Shown: positions 45,842 through 53,469 of the stretch, in pieces | Layout of the letters: every line of letters starts with the position of its first letter | Position numbering within the stretch: the first letter of the stretch is position 1 | NCBI GenBank assembly: GCA_002429595.1 | Contig: DJAM01000154.1 | Location: forward strand, 1 to 64,000 | DNA length: 64,000 bases | Source: Coxiellaceae bacterium UBA6002 | GTDB taxonomy: Bacteria; Pseudomonadota; Gammaproteobacteria; UBA6002 | Direction: 5' to 3' | The notes under the pieces: generated by a model | The model's input: the letters and a program-made list of their open reading frames with translations, nothing else | The model's database searches: none | What the model was told of the DNA's origin: nothing | Translations under genes and position numbers: made by a program

Positions 45842-47740
45842 TTACATACGCAAACCGACTTGCGCTTGCCAGTAGCGTGAAAAAACACCGGGGCGTTGTA
45901 GAAGACTTTCTGGATTTCCTTGTTCGACAACCTTGCCATTTTCGATGACTAACACATCATCTGCATTTCGAAGAGTGGCCACTCGATGAGTAATCATAAT
46001 CGAGGTTTTGCCCTTCGTAATTTCTTTGATATTAGCGAGCACTTCAGATTCGGTGAACGAGTCCAGAGCTGAAGAAGATTCATCGAACACAAAAACTTCG
46101 GAATGACGAACTAGTGCTCTTGCTAACCCAACTCGCTGTCGCTGACCACCTGACAAGCTCGTGGCCTTAGCTTTATCATCCGAATGTTGCAAGAGATTCT
46201 CAAGGTTAACTTTGATCATGGCGGCTTGGTAGTCTTGATCAAGACGTGTTGTACCAGCAAAGTTATCTTCAACATCTAACGTATGATAATTTCGCTCTAC
46301 CATAGCCGGTGTTTTTTGAGTCGCACAATGGTAAAGCAAGTCCTCATTTTCCGCACCGTAAGTTACGTTGTACTTTAATGATCGATCCCGAAACAATTCA
46401 GTATTTTGAGGGATACAGCAAAATATTCTAGCCAAGACATACTTTGGGATACTTTCAATTCTATGGCCATTTAATAAAATATCACCTTGTTGGTGTCGAT
46501 ATAGGCCAAAAAGCAATTTCACAATTGTGGATTTACCTGCATTTGATTTGCCAATAATGCCAACGTGCTTCCCCGGCACAATGCTAAAAGAAATCCCTTG
46601 CAAGACTGGAGTCGTGCTTTGCGGATAGCAAAATATAACGTTTTTAAATTCAATTAATGGTGCCGAAAAATCAGACCTCAATCTATATGTTGATAAACTG
46701 CTTGACGAGATCAAACATTGTTGCTGAAAAGCATTTTGAGCCTCAATTGATTGGATGGCACGAAAGCAGTTCCTCATCGCTTGATTGAATGATGCAATAC
46801 TCCCTCCAAAAAGATTGATATAACTTAGCAGAAAAACAAAATCGTCTAAATCGTGCAAGGATAAATTTTCTTTTAACAGCAAGGTAATCGGAATAATATT
46901 AGCAATGATAATTGGTATGATTTTCAACACTGCTGCAATATCTTCAGCCAACAAGAACCGACCATAGATACTCAGGTACTTAGTTAATAAATTTTTGGAT
47001 AATCTTGCCTCTAATTCCTCATGATGAAACGTTCTAACAGTTTCTTCGTTGTTTATGATCTCAAATTCGCGATTAACAAATTCCTGTAAACGCTTATCGG
47101 TTTTTGCCATTTTCGCACTATGATTCGTCACAAAGTCCACAAAGTAAGTGAGCAAACAAATATCCAGAATTAAATAAATTAGAAATTCGCTCCCCAGCAC
47201 ATTCCCATAACGACGCCAAATTAGAATCAAGCCAATTAAAATGTCAATGAAGGAGGGGGCGATATTATTTAATACTTCACTGGTTAATTTATTTTGATTA
47301 TTTAATATTTCAAGGAGTGTTCGAGTAATGAGAGGCTTGTTTTGTTGATGAGTCTCGAAAGCAATATGGTGGCTAGCCGCTATTAATTTGTCACTGTTTT
47401 TTTCAATATGAAGTATTTCAAATTCTCTAGTTAAAAGCCTTTTCAAATACGTTTCGGACTTAATCCAAGTTGTTAAAGCAACTGACAGATAAAGAAGACC
47501 TGAAGGCTGGAATGTTAGAAAGCTCACATCATACTCCTCTTCTGATAATGCAATCATTTCAACAGCTTTCGCCAATGCAGCAGGAGCCAATACCTTTGCC
47601 ATCGCAGTGACGACACTCAACAACATGGCAACCAATATTTTGAAATATTGTTTTCTTGAAAAATTTTCACTGACATCCCACAGTGAGATTATTTTAAAAT
47701 TGGCAATGATTGTGTTAGCGATCCTTTTCAAAAAATTCAT
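45842..47740 (-). CDS. ABC transporter, fused permease and ATPase, in the graspetide-like operon
   Basis: A 632-residue half-transporter. Residues 1-330 hold about six membrane segments; the ATPase domain begins near residue 360. Walker A reads GKSNAGKST with Asn where Gly or Ser is usual, the signature is LSGGQRQRVGLARAL, Walker B VFVFDESSSALD, and the H-loop ITHRVATL. The layout resembles Atm1/MsbA-type exporters; there is no N-terminal C39 peptidase. The ATG at 47740 has a GAGG site; an in-frame GTG four codons upstream is possible. Last gene of the precursor - ATP-grasp - DUF6624 - ABC operon, so the likely cargo is the modified peptide. Confidence 0.85.
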   Translation of the reverse strand: MNFLKRIANTIIANFKIISLWDVSENFSRKQYFKILVAMLLSVVTAMAKVLAPAALAKAVEMIALSEEEYDVSFLTFQPSGLLYLSVALTTWIKSETYLKRLLTREFEILHIEKNSDKLIAASHHIAFETHQQNKPLITRTLLEILNNQNKLTSEVLNNIAPSFIDILIGLILIWRRYGNVLGSEFLIYLILDICLLTYFVDFVTNHSAKMAKTDKRLQEFVNREFEIINNEETVRTFHHEELEARLSKNLLTKYLSIYGRFLLAEDIAAVLKIIPIIIANIIPITLLLKENLSLHDLDDFVFLLSYINLFGGSIASFNQAMRNCFRAIQSIEAQNAFQQQCLISSSSLSTYRLRSDFSAPLIEFKNVIFCYPQSTTPVLQGISFSIVPGKHVGIIGKSNAGKSTIVKLLFGLYRHQQGDILLNGHRIESIPKYVLARIFCCIPQNTELFRDRSLKYNVTYGAENEDLLYHCATQKTPAMVERNYHTLDVEDNFAGTTRLDQDYQAAMIKVNLENLLQHSDDKAKATSLSGGQRQRVGLARALVRHSEVFVFDESSSALDSFTESEVLANIKEITKGKTSIMITHRVATLRNADDVLVIENGKVVEQGNPESLLQRPGVFSRYWQAQVGLRM

Positions 47741-47753
47741 CACGATCCTCACT

Positions 47754-48341
47754 CTAATTGCATAATTTGTTCATAAAATCTTGATATGCCATAAACTTAT
47801 CGAGACCCACGTTTGCTCTTAACCGATTTAAATCAGACGGATTTTCAATCGGAAACGCTTGCCATTTATGATGTGAAATACATTTTCCTTGAGTACCATA
47901 GCGTTGTGGAAAATTTCGATTAATCTGTATTCGATCATACAAATAAGCATAATATTTTCGATAATGAAAATTTCTTGCTCCTATTCGTTTATAAATGAGC
48001 AACATTCTTTTTTGAAATTTTGGCTCTCGGTCAGCGTGTTGGCTTAATAGCCATAAATGCTCGACAGACATGTCATCCAGACTTGAGAAGTCATTATTCG
48101 CAGTAATTTTATTTAATTCTTGGTAGTTTTCTTGATCTACACGGTTGAGGTAAGCAGCTAAGTCGGTTGGAAATTTACCATTTTCAACCTGTTTAAAAAT
48201 TTCTTTACGAACCACTTGGTCACGCGCCACTAACTGCGCTATTTTTGCTTTGAGCTCTATTTGATGAATTGTTAGTTTGGGATTCCCCGCTAGGCACAGC
48301 GGAAGCGCGAAGATCATTACTATTGGAATTAGCTTATGCAT
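47754..48341 (-). CDS. secreted DUF6624-like protein
   Basis: A 195-residue protein. A signal peptide covers residues 1-19 (MHKLIPIVMIFALPLCLAG). The mature part has ARDQVVRKE, the LSQHADREPKFQKRML segment and YLYDRIQINRNFPQRYGTQ, which match my recollection of DUF6624. Its role is unknown. The start at 48341 is set by AGGAGAG upstream. It overlaps the ATP-grasp gene by eight bases and precedes the ABC gene by 13 bp, so it belongs to the peptide operon; acting on the peptide in the periplasm, for instance as protease or immunity factor, is conjecture. Confidence 0.75.
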   Translation of the reverse strand: MHKLIPIVMIFALPLCLAGNPKLTIHQIELKAKIAQLVARDQVVRKEIFKQVENGKFPTDLAAYLNRVDQENYQELNKITANNDFSSLDDMSVEHLWLLSQHADREPKFQKRMLLIYKRIGARNFHYRKYYAYLYDRIQINRNFPQRYGTQGKCISHHKWQAFPIENPSDLNRLRANVGLDKFMAYQDFMNKLCN

Positions 48342-49299
48342 GAGTACTCTCCTGCCTATCAAGAAATTCGTGAATCATCATATCGCTAACTGCCAAATTC
48401 AGCATATTTTCCAGCCAGAGCCATTGCCCCGAAGGATTACATTCCAAAAAGATTTCATTGCCGTCGGTATCCACTACGAAATCATATGTGGCGTAAACCA
48501 AACCTAGCTTAATATGTAACTCAAATAACTTTTGACGCGTACTCGCTGTTAATTCCCCTACTTCATACAATTTCGGATTTGGGTCGCGTCTCCAGTCTAT
48601 TTTGCCAGAAGTTGATAACTGCGAATTAATGCGTGCAACAAAGATCTGCTTACCGATAATCGTTATTCGTAGTTCATAATTTTTATCAATGTATTGCTGG
48701 AAGATTCCTGGTGCCATTGCAATTTCCTCCTGATTAGCAACAACATCTCCTAATGCTATTTCGCTTGTGTAAATAGCTTGTTTAGCAGTTAGAAAAGAAC
48801 TCAGTGTCTTATATACTACACGCTTGCCATTAAATAATCGCACAGCTTGCCTAGCGTCATTAGTGATAATAGTCTTGGGAGTGATGAGACCTAACTCTGC
48901 AGCTAATTTTAATTGGTATGTTTTGCAACCAGCCCGCTGGCTATTCCAAATAGGATTGATCCATTTACTATCTGATAAAAATGTATCCATTGACTTTAAA
49001 ATAATACGCCATTCATGAGCACAAAATTTTTCATTAACATCGCCTTGCTCTCCTGGCAGTTCACTCAAAATAATCGGTTTTGGTCTATACCACACCACAG
49101 GAAACGTTTCGCTATTAAGCGGGTACTCTTCCTCTCCTAAGCGCAAAATAGCTTTCGGTTTGTTTTGATACTGATAAGTAATGAAATGATCCTTACGATA
49201 CCTCTCAAATACGACACAATTGATTCCTGCGGCCAACATTTTTTCACGGACTTCTTCAACTTGAACTTCGCCTTGTTGTGAACAAACTAGTACATTCAT
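48334..49299 (-). CDS. ATP-grasp peptide maturase of the graspetide (MvdC/MvdD-like) type
   Basis: A 321-residue ATP-grasp ligase. Features shared with graspetide macrocyclases: VWYRPKP at 69-75, WINPIWNSQRAGCKTYQL at 113-130 (the NP..N..K..QL pattern), KTLSS at 164-168, FQQYIDKNYELRITIIG at 200-216, DWRR at 235-238 and ECNPSGQWLWLE at 286-297 with the metal-binding Glu and Asn. Such enzymes join Asp/Glu side chains to Ser/Thr or Lys in a precursor peptide. A 77-residue candidate precursor lies 58 bp upstream on the same strand. RimK-type ligases are an alternative, but the N-terminal and C-terminal motifs favour peptide maturase. Confidence 0.85.
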   Translation of the reverse strand: MNVLVCSQQGEVQVEEVREKMLAAGINCVVFERYRKDHFITYQYQNKPKAILRLGEEEYPLNSETFPVVWYRPKPIILSELPGEQGDVNEKFCAHEWRIILKSMDTFLSDSKWINPIWNSQRAGCKTYQLKLAAELGLITPKTIITNDARQAVRLFNGKRVVYKTLSSFLTAKQAIYTSEIALGDVVANQEEIAMAPGIFQQYIDKNYELRITIIGKQIFVARINSQLSTSGKIDWRRDPNPKLYEVGELTASTRQKLFELHIKLGLVYATYDFVVDTDGNEIFLECNPSGQWLWLENMLNLAVSDMMIHEFLDRQESTHA

Positions 49300-49305
49300 G
49301 TTCTT

Positions 49306-49349
49306 CTCTTTCTCAAAGAGTGTAGATGGACCAAGTTAATGGTCCATCT
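49306..49349 (-). promoter_or_regulatory. hairpins between precursor gene and ATP-grasp gene
   Basis: AGATGGACCA (49324-49333) and its exact complement (49340-49349) form a 10-bp stem with a 6-nt loop. A second, 6-bp hairpin CTCTTT/AAAGAG (49306-49320) overlaps the ribosome binding site of the ATP-grasp gene. No U-run follows, so the strong stem may limit read-through or stabilise the precursor mRNA, and the small one may lower ligase translation. Confidence 0.6.
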
Positions 49350-49357
49350 CACGTGGT

Positions 49358-49591
49358 TTACTGGTAGTCGACGTCTAAACAACTGTCACTAGACTGAGGC
49401 ATATAGGTCGGGCATTGCGACATTGTGACGCCATCTTTAGGACCATCAGGCCCTAAGCCGCTTACTGCTTCCTGATACTGCATCCCAAACGGGATAGCTT
49501 TTTCTGGTTTATTTTCAGCTTCACGGCAGTGTTTAATGAGAGAGGAACTAGAGAAGAATCTCAAAGAGTCATTTTTTGGATTATTTAACAT
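49358..49591 (-). CDS. candidate RiPP precursor peptide (graspetide-like)
   Basis: A 77-residue peptide with no detectable folded domain. N-terminal leader-like part: SLRFFSSSSL at 9-18 and AIPFGMQYQEAV at 32-43, the latter resembling the PFG-containing leaders of ATP-grasp-target peptides. The C-terminal part (about 52-77) is a plausible core: rich in Thr, Ser, Asp, Pro, with two cysteines at 60 and 71 and Asp at 69, 73 and 75. AAGGAAG lies five bases before the ATG. It is the first gene of the operon with the ATP-grasp ligase. The precursor role is inferred from size, composition and context. Confidence 0.75.
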   Translation of the reverse strand: MLNNPKNDSLRFFSSSSLIKHCREAENKPEKAIPFGMQYQEAVSGLGPDGPKDGVTMSQCPTYMPQSSDSCLDVDYQ

Positions 49592-49782
49592 TGGATCTTC
49601 CTTATAATTTGGTTATTGAAATGTCCAATGTCATGCTAAAAGTAAGTGAAGACCGCGTAAATACAGGTTATTTTACTAACCGTTTAAAAACATAAGCCTT
49701 GTTTTTTAGAGTCTTCTTGTCTATTATGGTCATAAATTTCGACAAATTTAGTCAATAATTACAAACATAACTACAGTCCGCT

Positions 49783-49835
49783 TGTTGAATTCAACAGGGG
49801 TTCACTTGAACTCTCAACTCAAATACCCCCTGTTG
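49783..49835. promoter_or_regulatory. overlapping palindromes in the leader of the FAD oxidoreductase gene
   Basis: TGTTGAATTCAACA (49783-49796) is a perfect 14-bp palindrome. Its right arm is also part of CAACAGGGG (49792-49800), which pairs with CCCCTGTTG (49827-49835). The two hairpins are mutually exclusive. They lie in the 270-bp space between the peptide operon and the divergent FAD gene; the rest is AT-rich without a clear promoter. Confidence 0.5.
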
Positions 49836-49861
49836 CTATTTACATCTATCCAGAGGCATCC

Positions 49862-51364
49862 ATGATCGGCAAAGACGAGCAAGAAAAGAAAAATATACGC
49901 GTTGATCACGACAAGAAAACTATGTGCGTTATCGGTGCTGGCTGGTATGGAATACATATTGCTTTGGTTTTTGCTCGAAAAGGCTATAAAGTCACAATCC
50001 TTGAAAAAAACAAAGATATTGCCAGCCAAATCTCTGGCATTTTCGGTATACGAGATCATGTTGGAAGTCACTACCCACTTTCTCCAGAAACCCGGAAGGC
50101 ATGCTATGAGGACCATGCCGAATTCGATAAGCTTTACAAAGACTTACTAGTTGAAAATGCCTATTCGCTGTATGTAATAGGTGGACTAGATGCTGACGAC
50201 CAACCATCCAAAGTTAGTTTCCCTGAATTTCTGAAGGTCATAGAAGAGCTTGATGCCCAAAAATTTAAACCTAAATGGTCCAAAGTAGACCCCCAAAATT
50301 ACGGATTAAATAATGTCCATGGCGCTGTGAACGTTGAAGAACCCACTATAGTTCTAGGTGATCGTTTGCGCGGTACTCTTAGAAGATATCTTCAAGAAGC
50401 TGGGGTCAACGTTGTCTGTAATTACAAAGTGCTAAGAGTAGAAAATCTTGGTGATAAATCTCTAGTTACCAATGACGGTATCAATAGTGAGTACTTTGAT
50501 GTCGTTGTTAATGCTACTGGTTGCCGTAATTTTCTTCCACAGGATATTTCCACTGAGCTAAATATTGATTTGGTCTACCAGGTAGCTTTAGGCCTCGTAT
50601 ATGAAGATCAAAAACCCACTGACAAACCATTTTCAACCATCATCATGTACGGCAGGTATCCTTGCATTCTGCCACTCATTGATGAGTCCAACAACGTTCC
50701 AGGAAAAGAAATTAAAAGAAAATATGTGGTTACCCACGGCAAATGGACAATAACAAAAACTTTTACGAAAGCTCAAGAAGCTAACAGATTTTTAGATAAA
50801 AACATGACTCCAGAGTATGTTGAAAATTACGTTAAACCAAAAATTGAAGAAGCCTTCGCAAGATTCTGGCCTGAGTTTCTTACCAGATTTAAATACAAAG
50901 ATTTTCAAGGTTGTGTCATTCCAAAATTAAGTACCGAGAGAGACTTTCGCGCTGCCGTAACTTTTGAGCATGACATGATTCATGTTATTCCGGGAAAAGT
51001 TTCTGGCGTGATCTCTGCGGCCAAAGAAGTTGAACAATTAGTAGAACGACGAAATGTTCTCACAAAAGGTAAATATAAATTTGTACAAGGCGGGGTTTAT
51101 CATTCAGCAGTTGGAGAAATTTCCGAAAAACCGAGTGACCCAAATCGAAGTACTTATTCTTTACAAACGTACGATGATTTGATTCAAGCAAGTAAATCGT
51201 CACCCTCACCCTTCAGTCCTGATAACGTTCGCTATAGTTACTGGTCTCGCCGCACACCACCTGGCTCTACAGTTCATACTCCTGCAACGAGCCGTTCACC
51301 AGACCAAAGGGGTTCTAAAATTGCAGGTCTTGCAAGCATTGGAAGTGGCCGCAAAGGAACTTAA
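49862..51364 (+). CDS. FAD-dependent oxidoreductase with a low-complexity C-terminal tail
   Basis: A 500-residue flavoprotein of the DAO/NAD(P)-binding-8 type. The dinucleotide site CVIGAGWYGIHIALVFARKG lies near residue 22, and VVVNATGCRNF is the second strand motif. Residues 1-400 form the enzyme; the last 90 or so are rich in Ser, Pro, Arg and Thr (SSPSPFSPDN, RRTPPGSTVHTPATS) and likely disordered. CAGAGG precedes the ATG. It is divergent from the peptide operon, so a link to it is possible but not shown. Substrate unknown. Confidence 0.75.
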   Translation: MIGKDEQEKKNIRVDHDKKTMCVIGAGWYGIHIALVFARKGYKVTILEKNKDIASQISGIFGIRDHVGSHYPLSPETRKACYEDHAEFDKLYKDLLVENAYSLYVIGGLDADDQPSKVSFPEFLKVIEELDAQKFKPKWSKVDPQNYGLNNVHGAVNVEEPTIVLGDRLRGTLRRYLQEAGVNVVCNYKVLRVENLGDKSLVTNDGINSEYFDVVVNATGCRNFLPQDISTELNIDLVYQVALGLVYEDQKPTDKPFSTIIMYGRYPCILPLIDESNNVPGKEIKRKYVVTHGKWTITKTFTKAQEANRFLDKNMTPEYVENYVKPKIEEAFARFWPEFLTRFKYKDFQGCVIPKLSTERDFRAAVTFEHDMIHVIPGKVSGVISAAKEVEQLVERRNVLTKGKYKFVQGGVYHSAVGEISEKPSDPNRSTYSLQTYDDLIQASKSSPSPFSPDNVRYSYWSRRTPPGSTVHTPATSRSPDQRGSKIAGLASIGSGRKGT

Positions 51365-51404
51365 AGGCAATTATGAAATGCTATCGGCTTAGGTATCAGC
51401 TCTC

Positions 51405-51725
51405 TTACAGTCTCAGTATCAGAAGAGTATGATAAAAAAAAATCACTAGCGATTTCCCAAATGCTGTCCTTGCCTTAGCTAAAATTTGATTCATGAAGCC
51501 ATCTATTTTCAAATGATAATCTGATTGAAGGTCAAACGTTTTTTTGTTTTCCCGAGCGTAAAGTGTAATTGCTGCGACGCAAGCCTGAAGCGCTTCCTTG
51601 ACTCGACTTAACCAATAGTAGGCATATGCTTTTTTCTCATAACCTTCAACTGCTTCTGAATAATTTCCTAAAGCGGTATATATTTCAGCGCGCAAGTGGC
51701 ATTCCTTTTTTGGCGCGTAATTCAC
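51405..51725 (-). pseudogene. TPR-protein fragment
   Basis: About 106 residues with tetratricopeptide-like helices (AEIYTALGNYSEAVEGYEKKAYAYYWLSRVKEALQACVAAITLY). No convincing start: the frame stays open upstream to about 51770 without an ATG, and the only start-like codon is a GTG without a usable ribosome binding site. It overlaps, on the other strand, the start of a histidine kinase fragment. Probably the 3' remnant of a longer gene. Confidence 0.5.
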
Positions 51726-51734
51726 CTCATAATC

Positions 51735-52097
51735 ATGAGTAAAGGCGATGCCACTATTACAGGCAACTCGACCATGATTAGACGATTATTTAGTAACTTG
51801 ATTTCTAACGCCATTAACTATAGCCACGAAGGCGCTACTATCTCTACAATAATCCAAGAAAAAGATAACTTAGCGCTTATCAGTGTTATAGATAATGGTC
51901 CTGGAATCTCTTCTGATCATTTACCCTACATAACTACGCGTTTTTATCGAGGGCATCAGACAGGTAGTCTTCCGAAGGGAACTGGTTTGGGCTTAGCTAT
52001 TGTGCACTCAATTGTAGGTCTTCATAATGGCAAAATGAGCATTACTAGTGAAACTGGAGTGGGCACGACGGTTAGCATTTGGCTTCCAAAGCAGTAA
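51735..52097 (+). pseudogene. histidine kinase remnant, ATPase domain only
   Basis: 120 residues covering only the HATPase_c domain of a sensor kinase: N-box FSNLISNAINYS, G1 VIDNGPGIS, F-box-like YITTRFYRG and G2 GTGLGLAIVHSIV, ending IWLPKQ at the natural kinase C-terminus. Sensor, membrane and phosphoacceptor domains are absent upstream; instead there is an opposite-strand TPR fragment. It is therefore a 5'-deleted gene; the surviving ATPase motifs are intact. Confidence 0.75.
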
Positions 52098-52098
52098 G

Positions 52099-52677
52099 CT
52101 AAAATAGGCACTGGCCTTTTTCGTTAGTTGGATAGTGATACCAAGAACCAATAAAGTAATCACCTGGCATTGGCTGAATATAAATTTTTCGGCATTGATA
52201 TTGCCCTGTTTTAGGGTTTTGTCTCAATCTACCTTTGAGCCAGCCACCGCCTGTCTTAGCTTTCTCTATCTCTTCTTGAACAACTAGGTTTCCTGCGGAG
52301 TCTTTGTATTTAAACTGATTAGTGCCAATGAGCTCGGGGTGTAGAGGAGACACAAAAAAATTTCCTTGGTAATCACCCACGAAAATTTCTCTTTGCGTTT
52401 TATTAAATTCTAGAATTGCTTTTTGTCTGCCGTATTTTTGAATATAAGATTTTGCGTATTTCACTCTGGTCATAACGACTGACGGATCATCACGGTAAGG
52501 CACTTCACTTCTTTGAGCATATGAATTCATATTAAAAATAATGATTGCGAGCAAAGCCAAGAGCCGCGTATAAGTAACCGTATTGTCATTCCCGCAAAGG
52601 CGAGAACCCATGCTTGAAGCCACACGTTGCATGGATTCCCGCCTTCGCGAGAATGACAGTAAATGAAATTTTTGCAT
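52099..52677 (-). CDS. exported single-Cache-domain protein with a palindromic element in its coding sequence
   Basis: A 192-residue protein. Residues 36-54 (RLLALLAIIIFNMNSYAQ) form a signal peptide; the mature part resembles a small Cache domain: YIQKYGRQKAILEFNKTQREIFVGDYQGNFFVSPLHPELIGTN and GGGWLKGRLRQNPKTGQ. The ATG at 52677 is used because AAAGGAG lies upstream at the end of the methyltransferase gene. Codons 8-32 or so (FSRRRES...LCGNDN) are translated from a family A repeat inserted in frame ahead of the signal peptide. Ligand unknown. Co-transcribed with the methyltransferase. Confidence 0.7.
   Translation of the reverse strand: MQKFHLLSFSRRRESMQRVASSMGSRLCGNDNTVTYTRLLALLAIIIFNMNSYAQRSEVPYRDDPSVVMTRVKYAKSYIQKYGRQKAILEFNKTQREIFVGDYQGNFFVSPLHPELIGTNQFKYKDSAGNLVVQEEIEKAKTGGGWLKGRLRQNPKTGQYQCRKIYIQPMPGDYFIGSWYHYPTNEKGQCLF
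52585..52657. repeat. family A palindromic element, copy 5, inside a gene
   Basis: A 73-bp element in inverted orientation to copy 3, sharing on the complementary strand GTGTGGCTTCAAGCATGG with that copy's GTGCGGTTGCAAGCATGG. Ends GTCATTCCCGC and GCGAGAATGAC. It lies wholly within the N-terminal coding region of the Cache-domain gene and is read through. Confidence 0.85.
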
Positions 52678-52682
52678 GCATC

Positions 52683-53432
52683 CTACTCCTTTCTTTTACT
52701 GGCTTTAATTCTAACTGCCACTTTACGGCTAGCTGCAATTTCATCGAACAGTTGTTGTTGGTTTTGAATAATTTCTGAAAAAATTTGTTCTCCAAATTCT
52801 TGGATAATAAATTCTTTTCGTCTTGTAAGATTTTGCAACATTTGTCTGACATATTCTAAAAAGATTGTACTATCATCGCGAATACTAGTATTAACAAAAT
52901 CTGCTTGTTCTAATACTTTTTGGTAGGAAGTTAAACTTTCTTTCACCAATGGTTGAGAGTCTTTGCCATATTCATGATGTACCCAATCTGCAATCACAAA
53001 TGTGCCACCGGCTTTTAATACCTTGTTGATTTGTTTGAACAACGGTAATTTATCGTGAACATGATTCAAAACTCCTTTGCTATAAACCAAATCAAATGTC
53101 GCTGCCTCAAAAGGCATTTCACCCTGCTCATTGTAAATGCAGAAGTTTAATAAATTGGCAATTTCTTTAGGACTATTCTTTGTAGCATATTGCATCATCC
53201 AAGGATGAACTTCTATTCCTGAAACATGAACGTGGTATTTTTTGGCTAAATAAAATGCGACGCCGCCTAATCCAAAACCCACATCCAGTAATGTTAAATG
53301 AGTTAAATCAATGTCTGAAAACATATTCTCAACGGCTGCGACACCACCTAATGAAATTAGGTTGTCACCATACAATGTTTCATAAAGAGGAACATCTTCT
53401 AGACAATAAATTGAATTAGTTGTGGAAGTCAT
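52683..53432 (-). CDS. SAM-dependent methyltransferase (phosphoethanolamine/sarcosine N-methyltransferase-like)
   Basis: A 249-residue class I methyltransferase. The SAM site LLDVGFGLGGVAFYLAK lies near residue 48, the acidic motif VSGIEVHPWMMQYA follows, FDLVYSKGVLNHVHDK is motif IV-like and LKAGGTFVIADWVHHE post-motif. The pattern and the VPLYETLYGDNLISLGG start resemble PEAMT-type enzymes that methylate small amines. Substrate not proven. It is followed after five bases by the Cache gene; the XRE-cupin regulator lies 49 bp upstream on the same strand. Confidence 0.82.
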   Translation of the reverse strand: MTSTTNSIYCLEDVPLYETLYGDNLISLGGVAAVENMFSDIDLTHLTLLDVGFGLGGVAFYLAKKYHVHVSGIEVHPWMMQYATKNSPKEIANLLNFCIYNEQGEMPFEAATFDLVYSKGVLNHVHDKLPLFKQINKVLKAGGTFVIADWVHHEYGKDSQPLVKESLTSYQKVLEQADFVNTSIRDDSTIFLEYVRQMLQNLTRRKEFIIQEFGEQIFSEIIQNQQQLFDEIAASRKVAVRIKASKRKE

Positions 53433-53469
53433 AAGTTTTCCTGAAGTGAATTTGTTTGTAAGAATAGAC

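Noticed and set aside
49814..50207. Leftward open frames opposite the FAD oxidoreductase
   Set aside because: They are shadows of a gene with clear protein motifs on the other strand.
52586..52852. An 88-codon leftward frame across the Cache-gene start
   Set aside because: Its second half is repeat sequence and the first half is out of frame with the methyltransferase, which is clearly the coding frame.
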